The translations under genes and the position numbers were made by a program. Positions 34,601 through 41,391 of a stretch of 64,000 nt of DNA are shown piece after piece. Under the pieces are notes generated by a model that saw only the letters and a list, made by a program, of their open reading frames with translations, searched no databases and had not been told where the DNA came from. This stretch comes from Cryphonectria parasitica EP155 (taxonomy: Eukaryota > Ascomycota > Sordariomycetes > Diaporthales > Cryphonectriaceae), in assembly GCF_011745365.1 (NCBI RefSeq), contig NW_024468913.1, forward strand, positions 3,224,001-3,288,000, given 5' to 3'. Position 1 is the stretch's first letter. Each line of letters starts with the position of its first letter.

Positions 34601-37600
34601 CCCGATATCTGGGATAACGAGGATTACTTCAAGCCAAAGGCACTCGACCACTCTGGTGGCCGCTCCCCCGAGGAGTCCTTTGACAAGGTGGACATCTACC
34701 CAGGCCTTACGCGGGGGCTCGACGACGCTCAAGAGGGCCGCAGCAAGGACGACCGGCCCCTCGTAGGCCTGGGGCTCATTCACCGACATTCTTCGATTTT
34801 CCAGGAAGACGACAGGCACAGCCCAAAGCTTCTCACGATGGCAGGTGATAACGTGTCGGTGGAATCGATTGCAGTGGAGGAAGCAGGGCCTTGGGACAGA
34901 CCAACACGGCGAGGTGCGTCACCCGTAGTCGATGAAGAGGCTTCGAGATTAGAAGGCAACGATGGTTCTCGCGATCCGTCTCTGGTTGCATTCAGCCAAC
35001 AACAACGGCACACCGGCGAATTGGTTCCTGGTGGCGAGGGTCCGGCACATGAAACTAACGCTCCCCCAGCTCCAGATGCTACTGCCCCGGAACTCAGAAG
35101 ACAACAGCCAAAGTCATCGGACTCGCTGAGATCTCTTCATGGCGAAGCACAGGAGGCATCTACCTCCGATACAGTCAAACAAATAGGCACAAAGGGCAGC
35201 GTTGCTCTGCTGGCGGAAAAATTTGGTGGCAGCAAGAAAGGCAATGGTAAGAAGAAAAAATCTTCCAAGTACACGGACAAGCGCACATCTCAAGAGGAGG
35301 ACGACATCTTTGATGATGCCGCCATGTGGGAAGGAGCTGAGCGAAAAGCTGGGGAGGGATCCCGCATGGACGGCGACGCAGGCGATTTCTGGGCGGTGCC
35401 GGACACAAGCGTGGAGGAGGAAGAAGAAGAAGAAGAATCAGAGCCTGACATACTTCCAGGGCCGAGGCCGACATCATTCGCACACGGCAGGGAGACGCAG
35501 CTCGGCGACGACAATGTGAGTGTTACAAACTCACCGCCAGGTCAAGATGCCGGAAGGTTTACGCCCCAGCTCTCAGAACAAGCAGAACGAGAAGAGGAAA
35601 TCCCTCTGGAACCTGTGGTCGTAGACAGCGCGGATCCCGACCCGCAGGTCAGCTCCGAACCACCGACGACAGAATCAGAACCTGCAGATCACCACTCCCC
35701 GGACTCCCAAGCTGTGGACACGGACACGATGACACGATCCGTCGGGGTTCCGACAATTACTACGACAGATACGAACCTCGAGGAGGAGGAGCCACGAGGT
35801 CAGCTACATGACCTGCCTACTCCTCGTTCCGCAAGCCCCGTGTCAGCCAAGGAGGTCGGCCTTGGACTTCTGGAAGAGTCAGCCTTGCCGACGACAGATG
35901 TACAAGACCAAGACGACTCGGCGCCAGACAACTTTTTCATTCCTGCGGTCGACTTCCGACGATCCGTATCAAGAGGGCTACCTCCGGTCCAAGAGGATCC
36001 GCAGGAGGATGAAGCTGAGGCCGACAAGCAAGCAGTCTCTCTCAGCGCATCACTCGGAACGCCAGATTTCAACCGCGACAGCGGGTTTGTGACAGATTCG
36101 CCCGCTGCGCCGTGGCTGCGTCGGTTCCAGGACGCGCAGCAACGCGATAGTGGTGTGCACCTGCGAGATTATCCTGACGGGTCACCAATGCGCGACAGCT
36201 CCCGTGAGGTCAGCCCCGACCACCAGCAACGACTCTCCCCGTCCAGCACCGAGGAGGATGAGGGCGCAAAGTTGGAGGACCGGCTGAAGCAATCGCCACG
36301 CAGCGACAGCGAGAACAACAGGCGTCTCTGCCGGGAAAACACTCCAGTCCTCGGGGCCAAGGAACCGCCCGTCACTCCAGAGCCGCAGAAGACCAGAGGT
36401 GACAGATCTCGGCCACGAAAGAACTATCCAGATCTAGGGCCTGGCGCAACTGCTGCAACAGCAGCAATTCTGGCGGGCGGTGGAGAAGCAGCATTGCTCG
36501 GCGACACAGGGTCGGGGGCGACCTCACCTGCGCCGCCTACAACTCCTGCTGCGGGCCAGCGAAGCATATCTGACAATGCCATCAAACGACAAGCATCTAC
36601 GTCTCCTCATGGTACTCCACCAAGCCAGAGGCGTGCATTGTCCAACACCAGTATTTCACGGGCCAGAACGCCTGAGCCACTCAATCTTCGTGCTGACAGC
36701 CCTGGCCTGCTGCGGAGGCAGCACTCGGGCGCAATTGGCGCTGGCACACCACCACTGCGCTCCCGGCGCACAAGGAGTGGGGACCTGAGGTCGCTGAGCC
36801 AATCGAGCCAGCGATCCCACAGCGATCTTGGCGCCCCAACCAGCCCCTCACCACGGTCCCCTGTAGCGCTTGGACAGGCCCCTCTCACAGCTCGATCTCC
36901 TACCCCGGCCACAGCTTCAAACACCCCAGTCCCAGCCTCATCTTCTTCTACCTCCAACAGCGACCTGCGGAGGGCCACCACCATACCTGTTGTCGCTCTC
37001 GCTGCCGTCGGTGCTGCTGCCGCTGCTACTGCTGCTGCTGCTGCTGCTGCGGCTGGCCAACCATCCACCAACAACAACCCCGTCGCCAATGAGGGTCGTG
37101 TCCGCGCGAAGGACATGGCTGATGTCTATGTAAGTCGTCTCCACCCCATTCAGCCTTTGCTTCTCCACCCTTTTGTCGAGCCAGCTGTCTTTGTCGCTCG
37201 TCAATCCCAAACAAAAACTGACATAAAACTGCCTTCTCCTCTGCAGGATGGCTTCGGCGAGGGCCGCTTGGGATCCCCGCGCTCACCCACCCGTCCACAC
37301 AGCATGCGTCGCCGACAGAGCATGCAGGTCCTCGAGCTCGAGTCCAGAGTAGACCAGCTCATCGCAGAAAACCGCGCCCTGACCGCAGCCAAGAACCAGG
37401 CCGAGCTGCACTCTACCAACCGAGCCACCAGCGTCATCGCCGAACGTGACAATGAGATCGAGACCCTCAAACAATCCCTCGAGTTCATGCGCAAGGAGGT
37501 CCAGCGCCTGACTGAAGTCAACGAGGGCCTGAACAGCGCCATCGCCCAGACCGCCGTGCAGCACGAGAGCAAATACCGTCTCCTGGAGAGCCAACATGCC

Positions 37601-38752
37601 GAGGCTACCAGGGAGCTCAACGACTTCCGAGGCCACCACGGCTCACACGCGAGATCACTAGAAGAGAAGGACGCAGAGATCAGGAGCTTGCGTGAGGAGC
37701 TCGAGGCCACCAAGGAGCAGATACGCGAGATGCAGAGGCAGATCCTCGCCACGAAACCAGCCGACAGTGATTTCCTCGAGATCAAGGACGTCGACTACTT
37801 TGACCACCGCTGCCAGCAGCTCTGCTCGCACGTCCAGCAGTGGGTGCTACGCTTTTCCAAGTTCTCGGACATGCGCGCCTGCCGCCTGACCAGCGAGCTC
37901 AACGACGAAAAGATCATCGACCGACTTGATAATGCTGTCCTTGACGGATCCAACGTCGACCACTATCTCAATGACCGCGTCAAGCGTCGTGACATTTTCA
38001 TGTCGGTGACCATGACCATGATTTGGGAATTCGTCTTCACCCGCTACCTGTTCGGTATGGATCGCGAGCAGAGACAGAAGCTGAAGGCGCTGGAGAAGCT
38101 ACTCCTCGAGGTCGGCCCGCCACGGGCAGTGCGCCAGTGGCGCGCTGTCACCCTGACCCTCCTCGCCAAGAGGGATGCTTTCGAGGACCAGCGTGACCAA
38201 GACACGGAGGCGGTTGTCCAGGCCGTCTTCCAGACCCTCTCCATGATCCTCCCGCCGCCGTCCAACCTCGAGGACCAAATCCAGGGCCAGCTGCGCAAGG
38301 TCATGCGCGAGGCTGTCGACCTCTCCATCCAGATGCGCACCCAGCGCGCCGAGTATATGATGCTCCCGCCACTGCAGCCCGAGTACGACGCCAACGGAGA
38401 CCTGGCCGAGCCGCACCACTTCAACCCGACCATGATGACCGAGCGCTCCGCTGCAAACAAGGACGGCGACGCCGAGGACCTTCAGGCTGAAGGTGCCATC
38501 GTGCGAGCTGTGCTTTTCCCACTTGTCGTCAAGAAGGGAGACGACGATGGTGTGGGCGACGATGAGATTGTTGTCTGCCCAGCCCTGGTCATTGTCGCGA
38601 AACCCAGGAGTGCCAGCAGGCGGTCCATGAGGGCCCCGTCCTCGGATGCTGGCGGTGTGAGCCTCCTTCGGGGAGGAGGGAGCCCGTCGACGGCTCCAAA
38701 CAGGAGCAATGTGAGCATGCAGGAGGCAGAATATTTCGAGGGTGGCATTTGA
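22673..38752 (+). CDS. lah: Giant 'involucrin repeat'-type protein, candidate leashin (Woronin body/septal pore tether)
   Basis: One open frame of 5359 codons; a likely stopless intron at 37130-37246 (GTAAGT...CTGCAG) would leave 5320 aa. The N-terminus is basic (DPRRRSPESSRRRRKARR) with a conserved-looking block near residues 145-200 (WRTPSEHRPRRR, FGNNSSSSSVNSDMAYGMGF). Most of the chain is acidic and disordered, with a run of 16 Glu near 501-516, seven Ala/Gly-rich hydrophobic segments, and about twelve lysine repeats between residues 1265 and 4190. Residues about 4870-5030 form a coiled coil, followed by a folded C-terminal domain (about 5035-5280; WEFVFTRYLFGMDREQRQKL, VRAVLFPLVVKK). Giant repeat proteins of this design in moulds are called involucrin repeat proteins. 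Leashin, which tethers Woronin bodies and acts at septal pores, is the characterised example I know. Identity is inferred from size, repeats and architecture, not alignment. Neurospora splits its locus in two; here it is a single frame. Confidence 0.75.
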   Translation: MMSDPRRRSPESSRRRRKARRDSREQATVEDAARSIMMDGRERERRVGSTSYHHTSSPPQQAAADLPPITMRSSDNTPRMPTMSSMPMPMPMSAPLPTDHNRPRPRGTNRRGSGSSSELTYSTSSGSSSSSYLDISRWYPSYGRSGGVLKTFWRTPSEHRPRRRGGSRRKPRKTKPPTIFGFGNNSSSSSVNSDMAYGMGFLKKPRSRGGGFSPELGAVGTVGAAGAAGAAVAAGVTAAAGSASFRRETSDGRPGTLQRRQTDEEIMEIGRKLAEVAKKQNREDLRASGKRPPSYLMGAATTWERYQRESSGTLASGRGLAPSRPDRHQHGYSSDDEEWESASEDGDESDDYSALAYGHAELHTPRPTTSSAAGVSTASARPPRPERKSSVVDPKLFGPANSLRDFVNTPCGFNDGSRAYSMPAPGEARYAGSTESASAEARPLQRVFPLQTSDPGRMEAARGSGSVVSAQPIPYSSSSRPDPIPIQAPKPIVPVPRRILEEEEEEEEEEEEEEEERLHEAEPSEPRERRRRPTKDNPTFAETALVGAGVAGAAALGAAILAGRDKGKGKEREAEHGRDEKYGHEDHRRDETKMDDAKKAQELALMKEIERLERALGKTNKAREQRKRDSMRDSGGRPDEPPSSEGRKTEAGADEARDHEQDRERRRRERQARRGEPSARDSRDADRSFDDSTQRASGDKFDVFAYRVPDSSFRSHDDEPLRAPSPLIIDVTPSPSPAPEQNDRGRRILAAEEEEEEREAKHIYEEAKHATAPLPEAAMAAAIAATEHSRQHRKEEEGRGRSNSRTADQIQEAANQYYHARRVAEREQRSRSRSRSARRERSVVDNYKEDEDDRSQRPPRIVTPPEMTNKPKKNQYSEPNADITFDNMMSPTQLLGYWPEEAPVRDSSTHRPRPVLNLVMPTPVPTPTPEKQQKAAERASDEPQTKAPSVVIGPKGEVVEVIEVIEEPPPTPKTVSWGPSETKQYEIESADEGPRGLLAEKPKSSGKKSSGGGGGGGGGGWGTIAAAIAGASAGAAMASEIKTEPERREERARTDVEENHPSGSRSPPKERPVLPAGVSSHVLVEEPEELPPVPAPKSSSPRSSHMPGAFDEDIDFAATLAAGLEHSGFDPEIVIENPEYRRRDSPPGSNEDFHSTYTHPFAETVSDLGVYGLDQGSRPVNEPGYVIGEVADTPAAERTAPFDDPAVETTTTTTEQSGSGPAPPKLSKKEQRKREKAAKAARLAEEEEAEAEAAARTVPPVEAGEDEWAEAPTSKKSKKSKKSKRASVTWDDGDTPVDESHVSVPVDAYDDIKDADDWDTPKKSKKSKRSSKSFDLADDDPPDRGATSTVSASRYNDGRSNGRSHEDDRSVASAPADSGRKRDSTSDKRSSGGLWGRLMGSSNGDDNKEMSKKDSAGILGAGAGLTGAALAIAALARSDAAEAPREKEEPHVSEDVDWSVRPEDGTSRKVDDILEDPEVAPRVIKPAIDPQFGDLLPLPPSPGEKSSLASAEHDEQPALPALPDSRPATPPGQERMLLHDRDSSRKRQSYGTHSRRPSSHELPPRSPSHTAIPIQFRMSHYRPSSAAASTRSSPVVQSPPTPGQETSPTFKRQPGRPTSWDSSREIKPLYLLEQAGRTARKGEEELNVDVSEPTPVTTHSREAPVPEPELEAVETLSSDAQATPLTIDTNTAGPVDLGSQELTPTGPRQVEHASPVLTGEGPVSLMAEHPGASADSLPESSYATPIGSPSQALGQLWPSEQSGREVDRESSFYGPPQQADEPVEARAVQGDGEKAEREEDHGFFSSALSMLPAAALVGAGAGALLGRQKKNEEPTVMAPGDDHARELPSRDPISHPSGLAPAENSGEVEATNVSGAGEHDDSESYARELEAIDTAETLPLSGPAVDSVTTSAAEKTGAAGSVPESTVNTDEWATAEATGNISESPRALVASGPNISDSPTPRSDLFPEEVMPKAVEEHLPTDDADLARSIPLPPDSPTQEAMDDKQNHLDMQPTLHAEEFVQPAGLQPSPVGNFQDQAAIVDEPVLGLREVGDNSATLEAEALGDQGSRPTQVVEESASFTPEPVQEATQGQTDIVEEAAGGSRPPSPLDDEWATIPSKKSKKNKKKKKQSVSLLSDIADNPISEPLEDAKTVDEKSSILPRDTIRESVVAESSHDVDPEEPVESLQPRGPSAAPPRSATLEETVESVQDITTPEPPVTSREPVGSLEEQSTEPRTEVPTAMGQEQQHPLLEDETYAPREEESSAPVEEEFSWVSKKSKKKRNKRKGSTITDVAISSSEEAMSAVPELVEEGSVPPREPSSAIQEDIQSTVPPFESPEIAILAEPENIERGMELPQEATPVVQEVDQPTMPASANAETIIPTQAAQETEASEAIQNSPKLAAEVVPSEEPALPLQEDTREEHSVPLQHLETSEMLSQAPGSPKLEEIQENTDVLGSSTLKADVLDSDGPQESEVALTDAPRSIDPLTDPLNNAVQEDLHVDASASEPILSSSEPQEDAQKALDEDSLIARQEAEAEETRGLQVAEGNVQPSADVRDEAIGARAGEEAIQVDQADTATPVFEGQQPASQEGEDSEEVARREADSRLVQEEKAKLARLQLKRNPSKKDKQRIKALKASVEQRERDAEAAAQRQSEEQPTTTFNLPQIADSGEVEPGTAELQGASSMVESDSRDVNDSKESTLDISSQPQLEDHGNLDMTGQLLSGRSVSDLPQDPIALDPAAAPQPTFEDTDQLPKERHVEHLITATQDEPDEKLSREVVQSPQSTLESSQVLHEGHIENSPERLIHRPDEADLVDTLQSQIADSGDSEPNVQVGETQETWVEKAPASEPTQEEQEEIAAEPSMFAPEQTAEVEAQPEAEWFIPRKLSKKDKKKKRKGTLSGDSTQTSGMATPQETHRTIVPDESTDFTGIETATLPPETQRSMDTTNEQIDSSQMALSEQEDAAMENGVSIENSTSSTTDKSTGRTQDVNVDRIHEDLDKTPALEAVEPAAGYPSWHSEADQTPAPELPPGSSTVVEQSDASGPSFSGLEQQAVAPEQDPGHQDPERALEPIQQVTSPSPVLAAEDVRDNVPVEADETSRDAHLEEEPVTLNSGEPQEPRDDEFSWIPSKKSKKDKKKKRGKSWTEPEPDSGAQTPNREDAAEPSPATIPREISTSEEAPTTTQIMSQDPDLPQPSGPQQMDDWSAAPIKKSKKDKKKKKWSSVSSWEPENSTQSPVDDKAREASDPVEVPTSGQEVVDATLSTEPVETLAQSPVASESILTRNTADENVPRDSEKTANESALPTEEPSMNFEDVASGEPVTKLDLESRARDGDDTFINDEEASQQGTQTTEPASLSEPVREPDVYSQEKEIDALVGGAQVADEAFEPLAAAATHDKEVLTKSDLDEKIDDGENTLIVAGGENVDEAPSPLQAAQDNSDQQDLLSVEESAVRPQSPVPWEGDDEIVSPERKDDSLDVQQSATKPDSPTPWEDNKPALLSSMEEAPVSPRLPDSTLVSEPREVQEEAPFEFVSARKSKKDKKNRKRGSANQSFDLESPSSNPASAIPSYEEAPERKELYEEDPPETAEAAGQEAEKGVEPTTGDFGDWIPKKLSKKEKRKAKKGSMTVDEPEDSVLHAEEMKQLPTGDVDLPVSAQEARDVPVNSPVMGIEEASRPESMPKTLEKPLETPEQVVVPDSNRSPDDTYDLAAQSLEPPLREMTPDVKQPEEAEKSGVLHQQDWKATEEPALTEAPVLNRKMSKKEKRKAKKKAASSWEEDAFEIGESPDPLQDVTKQDEPGPTRLAAEAETTQEQPGDPSSPTRSQQDQDDAGSWETPTATEAVAEEEWTAPLSRKKTVKDKKKKGKQIAWEPALGAEATSTDEVPSRERTTPEPDLKRAFSFVVGDDTGYDLEEHDDHKHGSDRWDEPEEETRHLSVPVKGVQPSLAEASETSGGADVGHLSPVVPGTELQRVPSNFPSPDIWDNEDYFKPKALDHSGGRSPEESFDKVDIYPGLTRGLDDAQEGRSKDDRPLVGLGLIHRHSSIFQEDDRHSPKLLTMAGDNVSVESIAVEEAGPWDRPTRRGASPVVDEEASRLEGNDGSRDPSLVAFSQQQRHTGELVPGGEGPAHETNAPPAPDATAPELRRQQPKSSDSLRSLHGEAQEASTSDTVKQIGTKGSVALLAEKFGGSKKGNGKKKKSSKYTDKRTSQEEDDIFDDAAMWEGAERKAGEGSRMDGDAGDFWAVPDTSVEEEEEEEESEPDILPGPRPTSFAHGRETQLGDDNVSVTNSPPGQDAGRFTPQLSEQAEREEEIPLEPVVVDSADPDPQVSSEPPTTESEPADHHSPDSQAVDTDTMTRSVGVPTITTTDTNLEEEEPRGQLHDLPTPRSASPVSAKEVGLGLLEESALPTTDVQDQDDSAPDNFFIPAVDFRRSVSRGLPPVQEDPQEDEAEADKQAVSLSASLGTPDFNRDSGFVTDSPAAPWLRRFQDAQQRDSGVHLRDYPDGSPMRDSSREVSPDHQQRLSPSSTEEDEGAKLEDRLKQSPRSDSENNRRLCRENTPVLGAKEPPVTPEPQKTRGDRSRPRKNYPDLGPGATAATAAILAGGGEAALLGDTGSGATSPAPPTTPAAGQRSISDNAIKRQASTSPHGTPPSQRRALSNTSISRARTPEPLNLRADSPGLLRRQHSGAIGAGTPPLRSRRTRSGDLRSLSQSSQRSHSDLGAPTSPSPRSPVALGQAPLTARSPTPATASNTPVPASSSSTSNSDLRRATTIPVVALAAVGAAAAATAAAAAAAAGQPSTNNNPVANEGRVRAKDMADVYVSRLHPIQPLLLHPFVEPAVFVARQSQTKTDIKLPSPLQDGFGEGRLGSPRSPTRPHSMRRRQSMQVLELESRVDQLIAENRALTAAKNQAELHSTNRATSVIAERDNEIETLKQSLEFMRKEVQRLTEVNEGLNSAIAQTAVQHESKYRLLESQHAEATRELNDFRGHHGSHARSLEEKDAEIRSLREELEATKEQIREMQRQILATKPADSDFLEIKDVDYFDHRCQQLCSHVQQWVLRFSKFSDMRACRLTSELNDEKIIDRLDNAVLDGSNVDHYLNDRVKRRDIFMSVTMTMIWEFVFTRYLFGMDREQRQKLKALEKLLLEVGPPRAVRQWRAVTLTLLAKRDAFEDQRDQDTEAVVQAVFQTLSMILPPPSNLEDQIQGQLRKVMREAVDLSIQMRTQRAEYMMLPPLQPEYDANGDLAEPHHFNPTMMTERSAANKDGDAEDLQAEGAIVRAVLFPLVVKKGDDDGVGDDEIVVCPALVIVAKPRSASRRSMRAPSSDAGGVSLLRGGGSPSTAPNRSNVSMQEAEYFEGGI
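24174..24220 (+). repeat. GAG/GAA repeat encoding a poly-Glu run
   Basis: A nearly pure (GAG)n array inside the giant ORF encodes about 16 consecutive glutamates. It is prone to length change, but only in multiples of a codon without breaking the frame. Confidence 0.9.
26465..35290 (+). repeat. Degenerate lysine-rich protein repeat array in the giant ORF
   Basis: A motif of two or three acidic residues, a W or F, a short spacer and then KKSKKxKKKKK recurs near 26465, 26619, 29005, 29476, 31305, 32032, 32272, 33247, 33484, 33922, 34198 and 35221. Examples are DDEWATIPSKKSKKNKKKKK, DDEFSWIPSKKSKKDKKKKR and FGDWIPKKLSKKEKRKAKKG. Spacing varies from about 150 to 2400 bases and the spacers are acidic and unrelated. 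The DNA is not a tandem satellite; similarity is at protein level. Two related but weaker lysine motifs lie near 26346 and 30511. Confidence 0.85.
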
Positions 38753-39460
38753 ACGAGTTTTATGAAGAGATGATGATTTCTTTGGGGGAACAAGAAGCAA
38801 TCCAACCAACAACAGCAGCAAGTAATAACATGGCACGGCATGAGCGAATTCAACGGCCGAGATAATGACAAACTAAGGGCGGTTTGGGGAATTATTATGC
38901 ATGATTGATGTATGAGGGATTGGGTTTTCTTTCGAGATACCTTTGTATTTTTTTTGGGAATTTTTTTTTCCGTTCTGCCTTAACTGTTGGAGTTCAGGAT
39001 GTCAATATTTACCAGTATTATTTTCTTGTTTTGTTTGGACTTTTTACTCATTGCGCACCAGACTGCTTCTTGGTTTTCTGGTTTTGACATGATCTTACCC
39101 CCATCTTTGGACAAGAGAAAACAAAAATAATTCGATAAACAGGCAGTCAGTCTTATGATGTAGAAAAATTTAATGACGGAATGAAAATTTACTACTCTCA
39201 ACGGGGTTTCAGATGCAAGTGTATTATTAGTATTAATACCATGATCTATGAATTCAGATTTGCTCGAGTCAATTACAAGGCGTGCCGCATCTCCGCCCTA
39301 TATACTCCCCCCCTTCTTCCCACAGGACTTGTCTGACTTATCTTGCTTGACCTTGTTTTCCACCTCAAAAGATAATAAACCCCCCCCCCCCCCTTTTTAG
39401 TTGTGAGTTTCACTCATTACTTAAGTCCGCTTTGATGAGGGCTGCTCGCTGCTCTTGCTG
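38753..39460. other. Intergenic 3' regions of the giant gene and the Zn2Cys6 gene
   Basis: About 0.7 kb between convergent genes. It is AT-rich with T tracts near 38948-38972 and a run of 14 C at 39380-39393. No ORF is supported. Confidence 0.65.
39380..39393. repeat. Poly-C run (14)
   Basis: Fourteen consecutive C on the plus strand in intergenic DNA, about 70 bases beyond the 3' end of the Zn2Cys6 gene. Confidence 0.9.
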
Positions 39461-41339
39461 CTACTGCTGCTGCGCCCAGCTCTCAGTATAGCTCAGCCCA
39501 GTCATCGGGACCCCAAAGCCGGCGAACTCTCCGGTCTGCGGATCCACTGAGAAGAGTGCATTGATGACATCCTCGTGGTAGTGGTAGTTGGACTGTTTGT
39601 ATGGTGTATAACGGTTAGTATAACGAACAACAAGAAATTTGTGCATCAAAAGGGAAACCAAGAAAGGAACGAATCGAGGCTTTGCTGTGATGTCAGATGA
39701 ACTTAAGTGTGGGAGGGAAGAAAAGGAGAAGAAGAAAAAAAAAAGGCAATAATCCTCACCCAATCATCCATCATATTGTTCCCAGACGCATTCTCCAGAC
39801 CGGGCGCCATCGAGCCTCCCATGCCAGACTGTCTGTACCCAACGCCCACCACCGAACTGCCGTCGCTGCTTGAGTTCTCGGGACTGTCGTGGCTGACCAG
39901 CGGTGGCGGTTGAATGTTCCACAGCAGCTGCTGCTGCTGCTGCTGATCACCTGCGGCGATAGCGGGCGGGACCATGCTTGACATCGAGGTGCTGAACATT
40001 GGCGGTGGTTTGGCCCCAGTTCCTGACAGTACCTGCTGCTGCTGCTGCTGCTGCTGCTGATGATGAGGTGGGATCGATGCCTGCATCCCTAATCCGGTGG
40101 GCGTCTGCATAGAGGCGGAGGAGGCTTGTGACATATGTCCTGGCGAGATTGACCGGACCCCGCTCATTTCTTCCTTCATAGGTGGGTGAAGATTGCCTCC
40201 GGATGATGGTGGATATTCCGAGATTGAAGGGTACTGAGAAGTCGACGGGACGGCTGGTCTCGCCGAGGCCTTCCCACGAATCTCTCCACCGCTGCCGCTG
40301 CCACCCTTGGGACCCCCTGAAGCAGCCTCCTCCGCCTTCACAGCGTGCTTGGCTGGGCTAGCGCTCGCTGTCTGGGTCGGCGCTCTCATCTTGCGCATGC
40401 CCATGTACATGCCCATCTTTCCCATGATCTCGGTCAAGATTCGTTTGCTCTTCTCCTCGGTGGGCATGTTCCGCTCCAGCCCAAACACATAATCGAGACA
40501 GGTCCAGATGCGCGTGGCCTCCTTGTGGTCTGGGTGGTAGAACATGTCGGTGGCCAGGATGAGCGCCGCCTGGTACTGCTGGTATGCGCCGCTGTACCAC
40601 TTCCAGAGGCGGAAGGCCGGGTCCGTGTCCAGCTGTATGGCCAGCTCGATGATCACGATGCCGCTCATGATCAGCACGGACCGCAGGCGCTGGGGCATGG
40701 GGTTGGCGGTGTTGGCGTAGAAGGGGTGGAGGATCATGACGTGCAGCCTGTACAGGAGGAGATTCATGACGAGCTTGGCGTAGCGCTGGATGGCGATGCG
40801 CTCGTCAAGCATGCGGTCGTAGTTGTGCAGCATGCGCTTGCGGAAAGTTTCGATCTTAGTGAGGACCTGCGTCAGGGTGATCTTGCGCGACTCGAGCTTG
40901 CGCCGGTCTGCCCAGATAATGCGCATCATCTCGTTGACTTCGAAGCGGATGAGGGGAAAGAGGGTCGAGGTAAATCCCGCCGACGGCTGTGGCGGATAGG
41001 TTGCGTGGGTGAGTTGGTCCTCCTCGCAGTTGTCGGGCAGCCACGTGTCGTAGTCGTCTCGGCGGATGGCGGGCTTGGGCCCCTGTGCCTCGCAGGTGCG
41101 TATGTCTAGGAAGCACAGCTGATGCCAGATCAGGCGGCGGACATACGTCTCCACAGGGTTGAGGTTGTACGCCTTGTAGCCATCGCGGTGCAGGCCCATG
41201 CACTCTGCCATGCGAACTGCGGCACCGACCAGTACGGAATGGGCTCGAGAGACCTCCTCACGACACAAGGGGATCTAGCCATATGATTATCATCATCATC
41301 ATCATCATCATCAGCCTGATTGACCCCACAGATTGACCC

Positions 41340-41391
<52 letters not shown>

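Noticed and set aside
40345..41109. 254-codon plus-strand ORF
   Set aside because: It is a shadow of exon 3 of the Zn2Cys6 gene.
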